Shown here one piece after another: positions 1 to 8,566 of a DNA stretch of 32,305 nt. The DNA is taken from assembly GCA_015487455.1 (NCBI GenBank), contig WFPR01000047.1:1-32305 (forward strand). The letters run 5' to 3'. Below the pieces are notes generated by a model, which was given only the letters and a program-made list of their open reading frames with translations, made no database searches and was not told where the DNA came from. The position numbers and the translations under genes are program-made. The first letter of the stretch is position 1, and every line of letters starts with the position of its first letter. Origin of the DNA: Candidatus Bipolaricaulota bacterium (lineage in GTDB: Bacteria; Bipolaricaulota; Bipolaricaulia; RBG-16-55-9).

Positions 1-1326
1 CCCGCCGAGCCCCAGCTCGACCCCCGCCACTGCTCCGAGCCCAACTGGCTGGGCGCCCTGCAGGCCCAAGGCGAAAAGTCGCTGAAGAAGGCCGTGGCGG
101 CGGTCACGGCGGGGATCGGGCCGCGGACGGCCCAAGAGCTGTGCATTCGGGCCGGGCTCGACCCCGAGCGCTTCATAAGCGCTCTCGCGCCCGACGAGCG
201 GCGCGCGCTCTGGGCCGCGACCCGCGGGCTGTTCGAGCAAATTCAGCAGAAGCGTTGGGCGCCCTGTCTTTATGAGGACCCCGAGACGGGCGCGCCCATC
301 GACGTCACGCCCTTCCCATACGCGATGTATGCGCATCTATGCGAGCGGCGCTTCGGGACGCTCTCGGAGGCGATGGACGCGTTCCACGCCGGGCTGGGGC
401 AGGAGCCCGTGGTCGCCCTGCGAAGGCGCTTGGAGCGCGCCCTGCGCGACAAGCTCGAGAAGCTCGAGAACGCCATCAGGCACGTCGAGCGCGACCTCCA
501 GAACGTCCAAAGGCACGAGGAGCTGAAGGCGTGCGGCGATCTGCTCATGGCCCAGCTCCACAAGGCCCGCAAGGGCCAGACGAGCGTCGAGCTGGACGAC
601 TTCTTCAGGGGCGGGACCCGAACGGTGCGGCTGGACCCGACGCTCACCCCCGTGGAGAACGCCCGGCGCTACTACGAGCGCGCTCGGAAGCTCAAGCGGG
701 CGCTCGAGAGGCTCGCCCAACGCCTGGAGGAGCTGAAGCTCGAGCGGCGCTACGTCGAGGAGCTGCAGGCCCACCTGGAGGGGGCCGAGACCCCCGATGA
801 GCTGAAAGCCTTAGCGGAGGAGCTGCGGGAGGAGGGGCTGCTGCCGCCGGAGGGGCCGAAGCGCCCTCGACCTCAAGCCCAAGCTCAAGCCCAAGCCTCG
901 TCTCGGCCCCCGCTCAAGCCCCGGCGGCTGGAGCTGGACGGCTGGCTGATCCTGATCGGGCGGAGCGGGCGGGAGAACGATCGGCTCGTCCGGGAGGCGC
1001 ACCCCGAGGACTGGTGGCTCCACGCCCGGGAGCGGCCCGGCGCCCACGTGATCGTGAAGGGGCCGCGGAAGGGCAAGGGGGAGCGCCCGCCCGAGGCCGT
1101 GCTCTTGCGGGCGGCCCAGCTGGCCGCGTATTATTCCCGCGGCCGCGGCGCCTCGCGCGTCCCCGTGACCGCGACGCGCGTGAAGTACGTGCGCAAGCCC
1201 AAGGGGGCCAAGCCCGGCCTGGTGCTCGTGACCCGCGAGGAGGCAACGCTCGTCGTCGAGCCCAAGGGGCTCGAGCTCGACTCAGAGCAAGCTCAAAACG
1301 CTCAAGGAGGCTCAGCGCACAGATGA
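1..1326 (+). CDS. rqcH: NFACT-family ribosome quality control protein RqcH (5' end missing)
   Basis: The reading frame is open from the first base, so the N-terminal NFACT-N part lies outside the window; the GTG at 94 is only an internal codon. What remains is a helix-hairpin-helix segment (about 85-190, AVTAGIGPRTAQELCIRAGL), a long charged coiled-coil region (about 430-830), a Gln-Ala linker (872-897), and an NFACT-R domain (about 925-1260) with GRSGREND, WWLHARERPGAHVIVKG, AAYYSRGRG and KPKGAKPG. In this family RqcH binds obstructed 50S subunits and recruits tRNA-Ala to add C-terminal alanine tails to stalled peptides; NFACT-R is the RNA-binding part. The family assignment is firm and the role is inferred from the family. 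The stop overlaps the next start as ATGA. A second short Gln-Ala-rich tail precedes the stop. Confidence 0.9.
   Translation, partial: PAEPQLDPRHCSEPNWLGALQAQGEKSLKKAVAAVTAGIGPRTAQELCIRAGLDPERFISALAPDERRALWAATRGLFEQIQQKRWAPCLYEDPETGAPIDVTPFPYAMYAHLCERRFGTLSEAMDAFHAGLGQEPVVALRRRLERALRDKLEKLENAIRHVERDLQNVQRHEELKACGDLLMAQLHKARKGQTSVELDDFFRGGTRTVRLDPTLTPVENARRYYERARKLKRALERLAQRLEELKLERRYVEELQAHLEGAETPDELKALAEELREEGLLPPEGPKRPRPQAQAQAQASSRPPLKPRRLELDGWLILIGRSGRENDRLVREAHPEDWWLHARERPGAHVIVKGPRKGKGERPPEAVLLRAAQLAAYYSRGRGASRVPVTATRVKYVRKPKGAKPGLVLVTREEATLVVEPKGLELDSEQAQNAQGGSAHR
872..897 (+). repeat. Hexanucleotide repeat (CAAGCY) inside rqcH
   Basis: Four units of CAAGCC/CAAGCT in a row encode Gln-Ala repeats between the coiled-coil and NFACT-R parts of RqcH. 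The same repeat family recurs in dnaK and grpE. Confidence 0.8.
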
Positions 1327-1970
1327 GGTACATCGGCTCAACGTTCGGGCTGGGGGGCGCCACCCAATACTTGATCGTGCTGACGGCCCTCGTGTACGCC
1401 GTTCAGGTGGTGAGCCAGCTGGACCGCGGGCCGGACGCGCTCTTCCGCCTCGGGGTCGGCTGGATCGAGGTCACGTTCGGGCTGATCGCCCCGCCCCGCT
1501 TCCCCGAGGTGCTCTGGCAGCTCGTCACGTACATGTTCCTGCACGGCGGGCTGTGGCACATCCTGTTCAACATGTACGCGCTCTGGCTCTTCGGGAGCGT
1601 GCTCGAACGGGTCTGGGGGCCGAAGCGCTTCTTGTTTTACTACTTCTTCACGGGGATCGGGGCCGGGCTCACCACGATCGTCGTCTCGCTCTTTACCCGC
1701 GAGCTAAGCCTCAGCATCGGGGCCTCGGGCGCCGTCTACGGCGTCCTCCTGGCGTTCGCGCTCTACTTCCCGAACCAGCCCCTCTTTCTGTTCTTGATCC
1801 CGGTGCCGATCCCGGCGAAGTACGCGGTGCTGATCCTGGGGGCGCTGGCGTTCTTCTTCTCGGCCACGGGGGCGATGCCCGGCATCGCCCACCTCGCCCA
1901 CTTGGGCGGGCTGCTCTTCGGGCTGCTGTACCTCAAGGGGCCGCGGGCGCTTCGCCGCTGGCTGCCCTGA
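1323..1970 (+). CDS. Rhomboid family intramembrane serine protease
   Basis: A 215-residue membrane protein with about six hydrophobic segments. It would cleave transmembrane substrates inside the lipid bilayer; the substrate cannot be told from sequence. The serine-histidine dyad is visible: GASG puts the nucleophile at Ser135, and AHLAHLGG puts the catalytic histidine at about His193. HILFN (His79 to Asn83) is the conserved oxyanion and helix-2 region, and ERVWG is the conserved L1-loop motif. The ATG at 1323 was chosen because it overlaps the rqcH stop (ATGA) and leads directly into the first membrane segment; the same frame is open further upstream but that part is a shadow of rqcH. Translational coupling to rqcH is likely. 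The stop is followed by a small repeat of CCCTGAG. Confidence 0.92.
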   Translation: MRYIGSTFGLGGATQYLIVLTALVYAVQVVSQLDRGPDALFRLGVGWIEVTFGLIAPPRFPEVLWQLVTYMFLHGGLWHILFNMYALWLFGSVLERVWGPKRFLFYYFFTGIGAGLTTIVVSLFTRELSLSIGASGAVYGVLLAFALYFPNQPLFLFLIPVPIPAKYAVLILGALAFFFSATGAMPGIAHLAHLGGLLFGLLYLKGPRALRRWLP

Positions 1971-1983
1971 GCCCTGAGCTGAG

Positions 1984-2012
1984 TTGAGACGCGGAGGCGC
2001 CTGGGCTACAAT
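1984..2012 (+). promoter_or_regulatory. Sigma-A-like promoter of secG
   Basis: TTGAGA (1984-1989), a 17-bp spacer and TACAAT (2007-2012) match the housekeeping consensus at near-ideal spacing. Transcription would begin near 2019, giving a leader of about 47 nt to the secG ATG. Confidence 0.7.
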
Positions 2013-2065
2013 GCGGCTTTGAGCAGACGACACAAGCCCAGCCAAAGCGAAGCGAGGTCGAGGCG

Positions 2066-2290
2066 ATGCGGGCGTTCCTCTTGACGCTGTTCGTGTTGGA
2101 CTCGCTGGCGCTCATCGGCTTGATTTTGATCCAGATGAGCCGCCACTCGGGGCTGAGCGGGGCCTTCGGCGGCGGGGCGTCGTTCGCCGTCTTCGGCCGC
2201 GAGGAGAAGAGCGACCCGAAGCGCACCGCGACCATCTGGCTCGCGGCCCTCTTCTTCGTGTTGGCCCTCGCCCTGTCCCTCGTCTCCTAG
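2066..2290 (+). CDS. secG: Preprotein translocase subunit SecG
   Basis: A 74-residue protein with two hydrophobic segments (about residues 2-23 and 55-73) around a glycine-rich loop. SecG is the small accessory subunit of the SecYEG channel in the inner membrane and assists SecA-driven export. The diagnostic features are ILIQMSRHSGLSGAFGGG, matching the conserved LIQ...G.....GGG of SecG, and the second helix preceded by a basic segment. Length is normal. The start ATG is preceded by GAGGTCGAGG, a plausible ribosome-binding site, and by a good promoter, so this gene is probably transcribed independently of rqcH and the rhomboid gene. Confidence 0.93.
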   Translation: MRAFLLTLFVLDSLALIGLILIQMSRHSGLSGAFGGGASFAVFGREEKSDPKRTATIWLAALFFVLALALSLVS

Positions 2291-2336
2291 CCTGCAGCCC
2301 GAAGACAAGGGGGGAGGGGAAAGGGAAGAGACGGCC

Positions 2337-3335
2337 ATGGCCATCGCCACCCAGACGCGGACGCTCATCGAGGTGCGGGACCTCAAGACGTACTTCTACA
2401 CGGAGGACGGCGTGGTGCGCGCCGTCGACGGTGTCTCGTTCCAGATCGACCGGCAGAAGACCTTGGGCGTCGTGGGCGAGTCCGGCTGCGGCAAGAGCCA
2501 GACCGCCCTCTCGATCATGGGGCTCATCCCCTCGCCGCCGGGCAAGATCGTCGGCGGGCAAATTTTATACTATCGCGACTCCCAGCCCATCGACCTCACC
2601 CGGCTCGACCCCAAGGGCAAAGAATATCGCTCCATCCGGGGCAACGAGATCGCCATGATCTTCCAGGAGCCGATGACCTCGCTCAACCCCGTCTACACCA
2701 TCGGCGACCAGATCATGGAAGCGATCATGCTCCACCAGAAGAAGAGCAAGCGGGAGGCCCGGGAGCTGGCCATCGAGATGCTGCGCAAGGTGGGCATCCC
2801 GCTGCCGGAGCAGCGCGTCGACGAGTACCCGCACCAGCTCTCGGGCGGGATGCGCCAGCGGGCCATGATCGCCATGGCCCTCTCCTGCAACCCGCACCTG
2901 CTCATCGCCGACGAGCCGACCACCGCCCTCGACGTCACCATCCAAGCCCAGATCCTCGAGCTCATTAAAGAACTCCAAGAGCAGTACCACATGTCGCTCA
3001 TGATGATCACGCACAACCTGGGCGTGATCGCCGAGACGGCCGACGACGTGATCGTGATGTACATGGGCAAGGTGGTCGAGCAGGCCCCGGTGCGCGAGCT
3101 GTTCCACAACCCCCGGCACCCGTACACCCAGGGGCTGATGGAGTCGATCCCCGCGCTCACCAAGAAGAAGGAGCGGCTCAAGCCCATCAAGGGCACGGTG
3201 CCCGACCCGTACAACGTCCCCAAGGGCTGCCCGTTCCAGACCCGCTGCCCCTACGTGATGGACGTCTGCCGCGAGATGCCGCCCCTGGAGGAGGTCGCGC
3301 CCGACCACAAGGTGGCCTGCTGGCTCTACGAGTGA
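2337..3335 (+). CDS. dppD: Peptide ABC transporter ATP-binding protein, DppD/OppD type
   Basis: A 332-residue cytoplasmic ATPase of the oligopeptide/dipeptide importer family. Walker A is GESGCGKS, the signature is LSGGMRQR, Walker B is LLIADEPTTALDV and the switch histidine is in MITHNLGV. The C-terminal oligopeptide-specific extension carries GCPFQTRCPYVMDVC, the cysteine cluster associated in this family with an iron-sulfur cluster. It would pair with the DppF-type protein encoded next to power one importer; no permease or binding-protein gene is in the window, so those must lie elsewhere. The substrate (peptide, or nickel or sugar as in some relatives) cannot be fixed. A G-rich stretch (about 2310-2330) precedes the start. 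Confidence 0.93.
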   Translation: MAIATQTRTLIEVRDLKTYFYTEDGVVRAVDGVSFQIDRQKTLGVVGESGCGKSQTALSIMGLIPSPPGKIVGGQILYYRDSQPIDLTRLDPKGKEYRSIRGNEIAMIFQEPMTSLNPVYTIGDQIMEAIMLHQKKSKREARELAIEMLRKVGIPLPEQRVDEYPHQLSGGMRQRAMIAMALSCNPHLLIADEPTTALDVTIQAQILELIKELQEQYHMSLMMITHNLGVIAETADDVIVMYMGKVVEQAPVRELFHNPRHPYTQGLMESIPALTKKKERLKPIKGTVPDPYNVPKGCPFQTRCPYVMDVCREMPPLEEVAPDHKVACWLYE

Positions 3336-3366
3336 CGAGTGCAGGGATGGACGAGTGCAGGGATGG
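3335..3366 (+). repeat. 16-bp tandem duplication at the dppD/dppF junction
   Basis: ACGAGTGCAGGGATGG occurs twice back to back (3335-3350 and 3351-3366), starting on the last base of the dppD stop codon and followed by an extra ATGG. It lies between the stop and the Shine-Dalgarno sequence of the next gene. Confidence 0.9.
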
Positions 3367-3393
3367 ATGGATGAAGGGAGGGAGACGGGCGGG

Positions 3394-4464
<1,071 letters not shown>

Positions 4465-4467
4465 CCC

Positions 4468-5079
4468 ATGAAGCTCCTCCTCGGGACCAAGAACCGCGGC
4501 AAGGTCCGCGAGCTCCTCGCCATCCTCAACGATAACGATCTCCCCGACGTCGAGTTGCTCACCGTCGACGATCGTCCGTTCTCGGACGTCCCCGAGACGG
4601 GGGGGAGCTTTCTGGAGAACGCCCGTCTCAAGGCCCGGACGATCGCGGAGGAGACGGGCCTGCCCGTCCTGGCCGAGGACTCGGGACTTGAAGTCGAAGC
4701 GTTGGGGGGCGCGCCCGGCGTCCGCAGCGCCCGCTTCGCCGGGGAGGGCGCTACCGACGAACAGAACGTCCAAAAGCTCTTAGCAAGGCTGGAGGGCGTC
4801 CCCGAGGAGCGGCGGGGCGCCCGCTTCGTCTGCGTGGCCGTGGTCCGCTTCCCCGGCCCCGACGGCCGCGAGCTCGTGGCGGAGGGGGAGCTGCGCGGGC
4901 GCATCGCCACGGAGCCCCGGGGGACGCACGGCTTCGGCTACGACCCCGTGTTCATCCCCGAGGGCTATGAGCGAACCCTGGCGGAGCTCGGCCCCGAGGT
5001 CAAGAACCGCATCAGCCACCGGCGGAGGGCGCTCGAGGCAATCAAAAAAGCCTTACAAGAGCTTACTTTAAAAGCTTGA
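4468..5079 (+). CDS. rdgB: XTP/dITP diphosphatase (RdgB/HAM1)
   Basis: A 203-residue house-cleaning nucleotidase that hydrolyses non-canonical purine triphosphates (XTP, dITP, ITP) to monophosphates and pyrophosphate, keeping them out of DNA and RNA. The family signature is clear: GTKNRGKVRE at the N-terminus, SFLENARLKA, LAEDSGLEVEALGGAPGV, then THGFGYDPVF and the C-terminal ISHRRRAL. Length is normal. The start lies 3 nt after the dppF stop, so it belongs to the same transcript. Its 3' end converges on the minus-strand hicB-like gene. Confidence 0.95.
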   Translation: MKLLLGTKNRGKVRELLAILNDNDLPDVELLTVDDRPFSDVPETGGSFLENARLKARTIAEETGLPVLAEDSGLEVEALGGAPGVRSARFAGEGATDEQNVQKLLARLEGVPEERRGARFVCVAVVRFPGPDGRELVAEGELRGRIATEPRGTHGFGYDPVFIPEGYERTLAELGPEVKNRISHRRRALEAIKKALQELTLKA

Positions 5080-5170
5080 GCCGTTTGAGATCTTCTTCAG
5101 TCCAACGCGCCTGCACTCCAATCATGGATTTAAGCGTTTTGGGCTTGTTTGCGAACGCTGAGCGAACATC
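5063..5170 (-). pseudogene. Possible remnant of a small gene downstream of the hicB-like gene
   Basis: On the minus strand the hicB-like stop overlaps an ATG (TGATG) that opens only 15 codons. One frame over, an open segment of 35 codons runs on to a TAA at 5063-5065, with a tail containing ARWTEEDLKRLKLL. A single-base frameshift would join the two, so this could be a decayed small partner gene. The stretch is visibly less GC-rich than its surroundings. The evidence is thin: the segment is short and I recognise no family. Within it only the ATG at 5125 could start a protein, of 20 residues. Confidence 0.25.
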
Positions 5171-5459
5171 AGGAGGCGGTCACGACGGTGATCAACGGCC
5201 CGTCGGACTCCTGCAGGAGCGCTTCAGGAGGGATGGCCTGCCCTTCCCTCGTCATCTCCTCAACGATGGCTTGAAGGACCTCCTGGAGGTTTTGCAGGGC
5301 CTCCTCCCGGGTATACCCCCAGGTCGACGCCCCCCTGTGCTCGAGCGCCGGCACGTAGGCGCGCCAGACGGCCTTCTCGTCGGGCTCGTCCGGCCACCTG
5401 TCCCGCTCCAGAACGACCTTAAACGTGTACGACTTGAGCCTTCCCCCTTGAAGGGCCAT
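5169..5459 (-). CDS. HicB-like protein (type II antitoxin family) attached to the dnaK operon
   Basis: A 96-residue protein of the HicB-like fold. The visible pattern is a beta-rich N-terminal half (SYTFKVVLERD, WRAYVPAL), the motif STWGYTREEALQNLQEVLQAI, and a helix rich in acidic residues, as in HicB partial-RNase-H-fold domains. HicB proteins normally neutralise the HicA mRNA interferase encoded beside them. Here no HicA-sized gene is present and there is no added DNA-binding domain, so it may be a solitary HicB-like protein with another role. The ATG lies 1 nt after the dnaJ stop (TAA-a-ATG), so translation is probably coupled to dnaJ and expression would follow heat-shock control. The family call is fairly sure and the function is unknown. 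Confidence 0.75.
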   Translation of the reverse strand: MALQGGRLKSYTFKVVLERDRWPDEPDEKAVWRAYVPALEHRGASTWGYTREEALQNLQEVLQAIVEEMTREGQAIPPEALLQESDGPLITVVTAS

Positions 5460-5460
5460 T

Positions 5461-6582
5461 TTAGGAGCCTCCCTCCAGCTCCGGCGCCAGCTCCCGGTCC
5501 AGCTGCTCGAGGAGCTGGCGCACCCGGCGGCTCAAGCGCTTGGGCGTGACCACCTTGACCGTCACGTACTGGTCGCCCCGGCCGCGGCCCCTCAAGTGCG
5601 GAATCCCCTTCCCGCGCAGCACGAACGTCTCGCCCGACTGCGTCCCCGGCGGGATGGTCAGCTCCTCCTCGCCGAAGAGCGTCGGCACCTTAACGGTGGC
5701 CCCCAGCGCCGCCTGCGGGAACGTGATGGGCACCTCGCAGTACAAGTCGTCGCCCTTGCGGGTGAAGACCTCGTGGGGCGCGATCTCGACCACGATGTAG
5801 AGGTCGCCGGGCGGGCCGCCGAAGAGCCCGGCGTTCCCCTCGCCCGTGAGCTTCAATCGGGAGCCCGTGTCCACCCCCGGCGGCACCTTGATGGAGATGC
5901 GGCTCTCCTCCCAGACCCGACTCTTGCCCCCGCACTTGCGGCAGGGCTCCTCGATGAGCTCGCCCGTCCCCTCGCAGCGCCCGCACGTCTGGACGTTCAC
6001 GAACGTGCCGAGGAGCGTCCGCTGGCGGTGCTCGACCTGACCGGTGCCCCCGCACAGGGGACAGGCCCGCACGCCCGTGCCCGGCTCCCGGCCCGTCCCG
6101 CCGCAGCGGTCGCAGATGACATAACGGGGCACCGTGACCTTGACGCGGGTCCCCTGGGCCGCGTCCTCCAGCGTCAGCCGCAGCTTGTACTCCAAGTCCT
6201 CGCCCCGCCGGGCGCGGGTGCGGGGCCGGGCTCGGGTTCTCGTCCTGACGCCCTCGCCGAAGAAGAGGTCGAAGAGGTCCTCCCAGCCGCCGCCGAAGAA
6301 CTCCTCGAACGTCTCCCGCGCCCGGCGGAAGTCCCGGATGTCGAAGTCGAAGCCCTGCTCCGGCCCGACGTGGCCGAATCGATCGTACTGGGCCCGCTTC
6401 TCCGGGTCCGAGAGCACCTCGTACGCCTCCGCGATCTCCTTGAACTTCTGGGCGCTCTCGGGGTCCTTGGTCACGTCGGGATGATATTTTTTGGCCAGGC
6501 GGCGGTACGCCCGCTTGATCTCCTCCTGGGTCGCGTCCCGGGGGACGCCCAGGATCTCGTAGTAGTCCTTCTTGACCGCCAT
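5461..6582 (-). CDS. dnaJ: Molecular chaperone DnaJ (Hsp40)
   Basis: A 373-residue type I J-protein that delivers unfolded substrates to DnaK and stimulates its ATPase. The J domain spans residues 5-70 with the HPD triad at 34-36. The four zinc-binding repeats are CDRCGGTG (157-160), CPLCGGTG (174-177), CGRCEGTG (200-203) and CRKCGGKS (214-217), followed by the substrate-binding C-terminal domains (GDLYI, GRGRGDQYVTVKV). The usual Gly/Phe linker is replaced by an acidic-aromatic stretch and an Arg-Thr-Ala-Pro repeat (about residues 113-126). GAGGGAC upstream of the ATG can act as the ribosome-binding site. It is the fourth gene of the hrcA operon, 79 nt after dnaK. Confidence 0.97.
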   Translation of the reverse strand: MAVKKDYYEILGVPRDATQEEIKRAYRRLAKKYHPDVTKDPESAQKFKEIAEAYEVLSDPEKRAQYDRFGHVGPEQGFDFDIRDFRRARETFEEFFGGGWEDLFDLFFGEGVRTRTRARPRTRARRGEDLEYKLRLTLEDAAQGTRVKVTVPRYVICDRCGGTGREPGTGVRACPLCGGTGQVEHRQRTLLGTFVNVQTCGRCEGTGELIEEPCRKCGGKSRVWEESRISIKVPPGVDTGSRLKLTGEGNAGLFGGPPGDLYIVVEIAPHEVFTRKGDDLYCEVPITFPQAALGATVKVPTLFGEEELTIPPGTQSGETFVLRGKGIPHLRGRGRGDQYVTVKVVTPKRLSRRVRQLLEQLDRELAPELEGGS

Positions 6583-6661
6583 GGTCCGTCCCTCGCCCCG
6601 CGCGCGCGTGGCGGGCGCGGGTCACTTTAATCTAGCGCGTCCAGGCAGGCGCGTCGGGTGC

Positions 6662-8560
6662 TCAGCGCTTCGAGCTCGAGTCGTCGTCCCTCTCGTACTC
6701 GGCCTCGACGTAGTCGCCCTTCTGGGTTTGAGCTTGGGCTTGCGCCTGCGGCCCTTGGCCGTCGGGGCCCGTGCCGTCGCCGGAGCCCGCCGCGGTGGCC
6801 TGGGCCGTCTGCTGGTAGACCTGCTGGCCGAGCGCCAGCGACGCCTCGCGCAGCTCCTCCATCGCCCGCCGCAGCTCCGCGACGGAGGCCTCCTTCTGGA
6901 GCAGCTCCTTCAGCTCGTTGAGCTTGGCCTCGACACGCCCGCGCGTGCCCGCGTCGACCTTGTCGCCCAGCTCCTTGAGCGTCTTCTCGACGCTGTAGGC
7001 GAGGAAGTCCGCCTGGTTGCGCGTCTCGATCTCCTCGACCTTCCGGCGGTCCTCCTCCTCGTGCTCCTGGGCCTCGCGGCGCATCCGCTCGATCTCGGCC
7101 TCGCTGAGCCGGGACGTCTCCTTGATCACGATCCCGGCCTCCTTGCCCGTTCCTAAATCTTTGGCGCTGACGTGGAGGATGCCGTCGGCGTCGATGCTGA
7201 ACTTCACCTCGATCTGGGGCACGCCGCGCGGCGCGGGCGGGATGCCCGTCAGCTGGAAGCGCCCCAGGCTGCGATTGTCCTTGGCGAGCTTCCGCTCGCC
7301 CTGCACGATGTGGATGTCCACGGTCGTCTGGCCGTCCTCGGCCGTGGTGAAGATCTTCGTCTTCTCGCAGGGGATCGTGGTGTTCTTCTCGATGATGGGC
7401 GTGGCGATCCCGCCCAGGGTCTCGACGGAGAGCGTCAAGGGGGTTACGTCGAGAAGCACGATCTCGTCGATCTCGCCCGCCAGGACGGCCCCCTGGAGCG
7501 CCGCGCCCAGCGCCACCACCTCGTCCGGGTTGATCTCCTTGTTGACCTTGCCGCCGGGGATCGCCTCCTCGATGAGCTTTTGAACTTTCGGGATGCGGGT
7601 CGAGCCCCCGACGAGCACGACCTGATCGATGTCCTTCTCCGTCATCTTGGCGTCCTTGAGCGTCTGGTGGACGAGGTCGATGGTCCGCTCGAGGAGGTCG
7701 TTGATCATGCTCTCGAAGCGGGCGCGGGTGAGCTTGCGCTCCAGGTGCTTGGGGCCGGAGGCGTCCGCCGTGATGTACGGCAGGTTGATGACGGTCTCCT
7801 GCTTGAACGACAGCTCCTTCTTGGCGTTCTCGGCCGCCTCCTTGAGGCGCTGCAGCGCGGCGGGGTCCTGACGCAGGTCGATGCCCGTCTCCTCCTTGAA
7901 CTCCTCGATGAGCCAGGTCATGATGCGCTCGTCGAAGTCCTTGCCGCCCAGTTGGTTGTCCCCGCCGGTGGCCACCACCTCGAAGACGCCCTCCCCGATC
8001 TCGAGGATCGAGACGTCGAACGTCCCGCCGCCCAGATCGTACACGAGGATCGTCTGGTCTTTTTCTTTATCGAGGCCGTAGGCGAGCGCCGCGGCCGTCG
8101 GCTCGTTGATGATCCGCATCACCTCCAGCCCGGCGATCTTCCCGGCGTCCTTGGTGGCCTGGCGCTGGAGGTTGTCGAAGTAGGCCGGGCAGGTGATCAC
8201 GGCCTTCTTGATGGGGTGCCCGAGGCGCTCCTCCGCGTCCTTCTTGAGCTTCTGCAGGATCATCGCGGAGATCTCCTCGGGCGAGAACTCCTTGGTCCAC
8301 TTCTTCGTCTGGATCTTGACGCGGTGGTTCGTCCCCATCTTGCGCTTGATCTCCATGACGGTGCGCTCGGGGTTGGTGATCGCCTGGCGCTTGGCCAGCG
8401 TCCCCACCAGGCGCTCCCCGTCCTCTGTAAACGCGACGACGGAGGGCGTGATCCGCTCGCCCTCGGCGTTCAGCACGATCTCGGGCTTGCCGCCCTCGAC
8501 CACCGCCAGGGCGGACATCGTCGTGCCCAAATCGATCCCCACGATCTTCTCCTTCGCCAT
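6662..8560 (-). CDS. dnaK: Molecular chaperone DnaK (Hsp70)
   Basis: A 632-residue ATP-driven chaperone. The nucleotide-binding domain starts with IVGIDLGTTMSALAVVEGG, in which Met replaces the usual Asn after GTT, and includes YDLGGGTFDVSILE, VGGSTRIPKVQ and NEPTAAALAYG. The DVTPLTLSVETLGG linker follows, then the substrate-binding domain with TTAEDGQTTVDIHIVQGER, then the helical lid. The C-terminal tail has a Gln-Ala repeat (QAQAQAQTQ) before the terminal acidic EAEYERDDD. The start lies 6 nt after the grpE stop, with AAAGGGGTGA as ribosome-binding site. GrpE and DnaJ partners flank it in the same operon. Confidence 0.98.
   Translation of the reverse strand: MAKEKIVGIDLGTTMSALAVVEGGKPEIVLNAEGERITPSVVAFTEDGERLVGTLAKRQAITNPERTVMEIKRKMGTNHRVKIQTKKWTKEFSPEEISAMILQKLKKDAEERLGHPIKKAVITCPAYFDNLQRQATKDAGKIAGLEVMRIINEPTAAALAYGLDKEKDQTILVYDLGGGTFDVSILEIGEGVFEVVATGGDNQLGGKDFDERIMTWLIEEFKEETGIDLRQDPAALQRLKEAAENAKKELSFKQETVINLPYITADASGPKHLERKLTRARFESMINDLLERTIDLVHQTLKDAKMTEKDIDQVVLVGGSTRIPKVQKLIEEAIPGGKVNKEINPDEVVALGAALQGAVLAGEIDEIVLLDVTPLTLSVETLGGIATPIIEKNTTIPCEKTKIFTTAEDGQTTVDIHIVQGERKLAKDNRSLGRFQLTGIPPAPRGVPQIEVKFSIDADGILHVSAKDLGTGKEAGIVIKETSRLSEAEIERMRREAQEHEEEDRRKVEEIETRNQADFLAYSVEKTLKELGDKVDAGTRGRVEAKLNELKELLQKEASVAELRRAMEELREASLALGQQVYQQTAQATAAGSGDGTGPDGQGPQAQAQAQTQKGDYVEAEYERDDDSSSKR
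6724..6752 (-). repeat. Hexanucleotide repeat (CAAGCY-type) in the dnaK tail
   Basis: Read on the minus strand, CAGGCG and CAAGCC/CAAGCT units followed by CAAACC encode a Gln-Ala-Gln-Thr stretch in the disordered C-terminal tail of DnaK. Confidence 0.75.
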
Positions 8561-8566
8561 CGGCCA

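Noticed and set aside
5076..5549. Plus-strand open frame opposite the hicB-like gene
   Set aside because: It overlaps the hicB-like and dnaJ genes in antisense, and its translation has no recognisable pattern.
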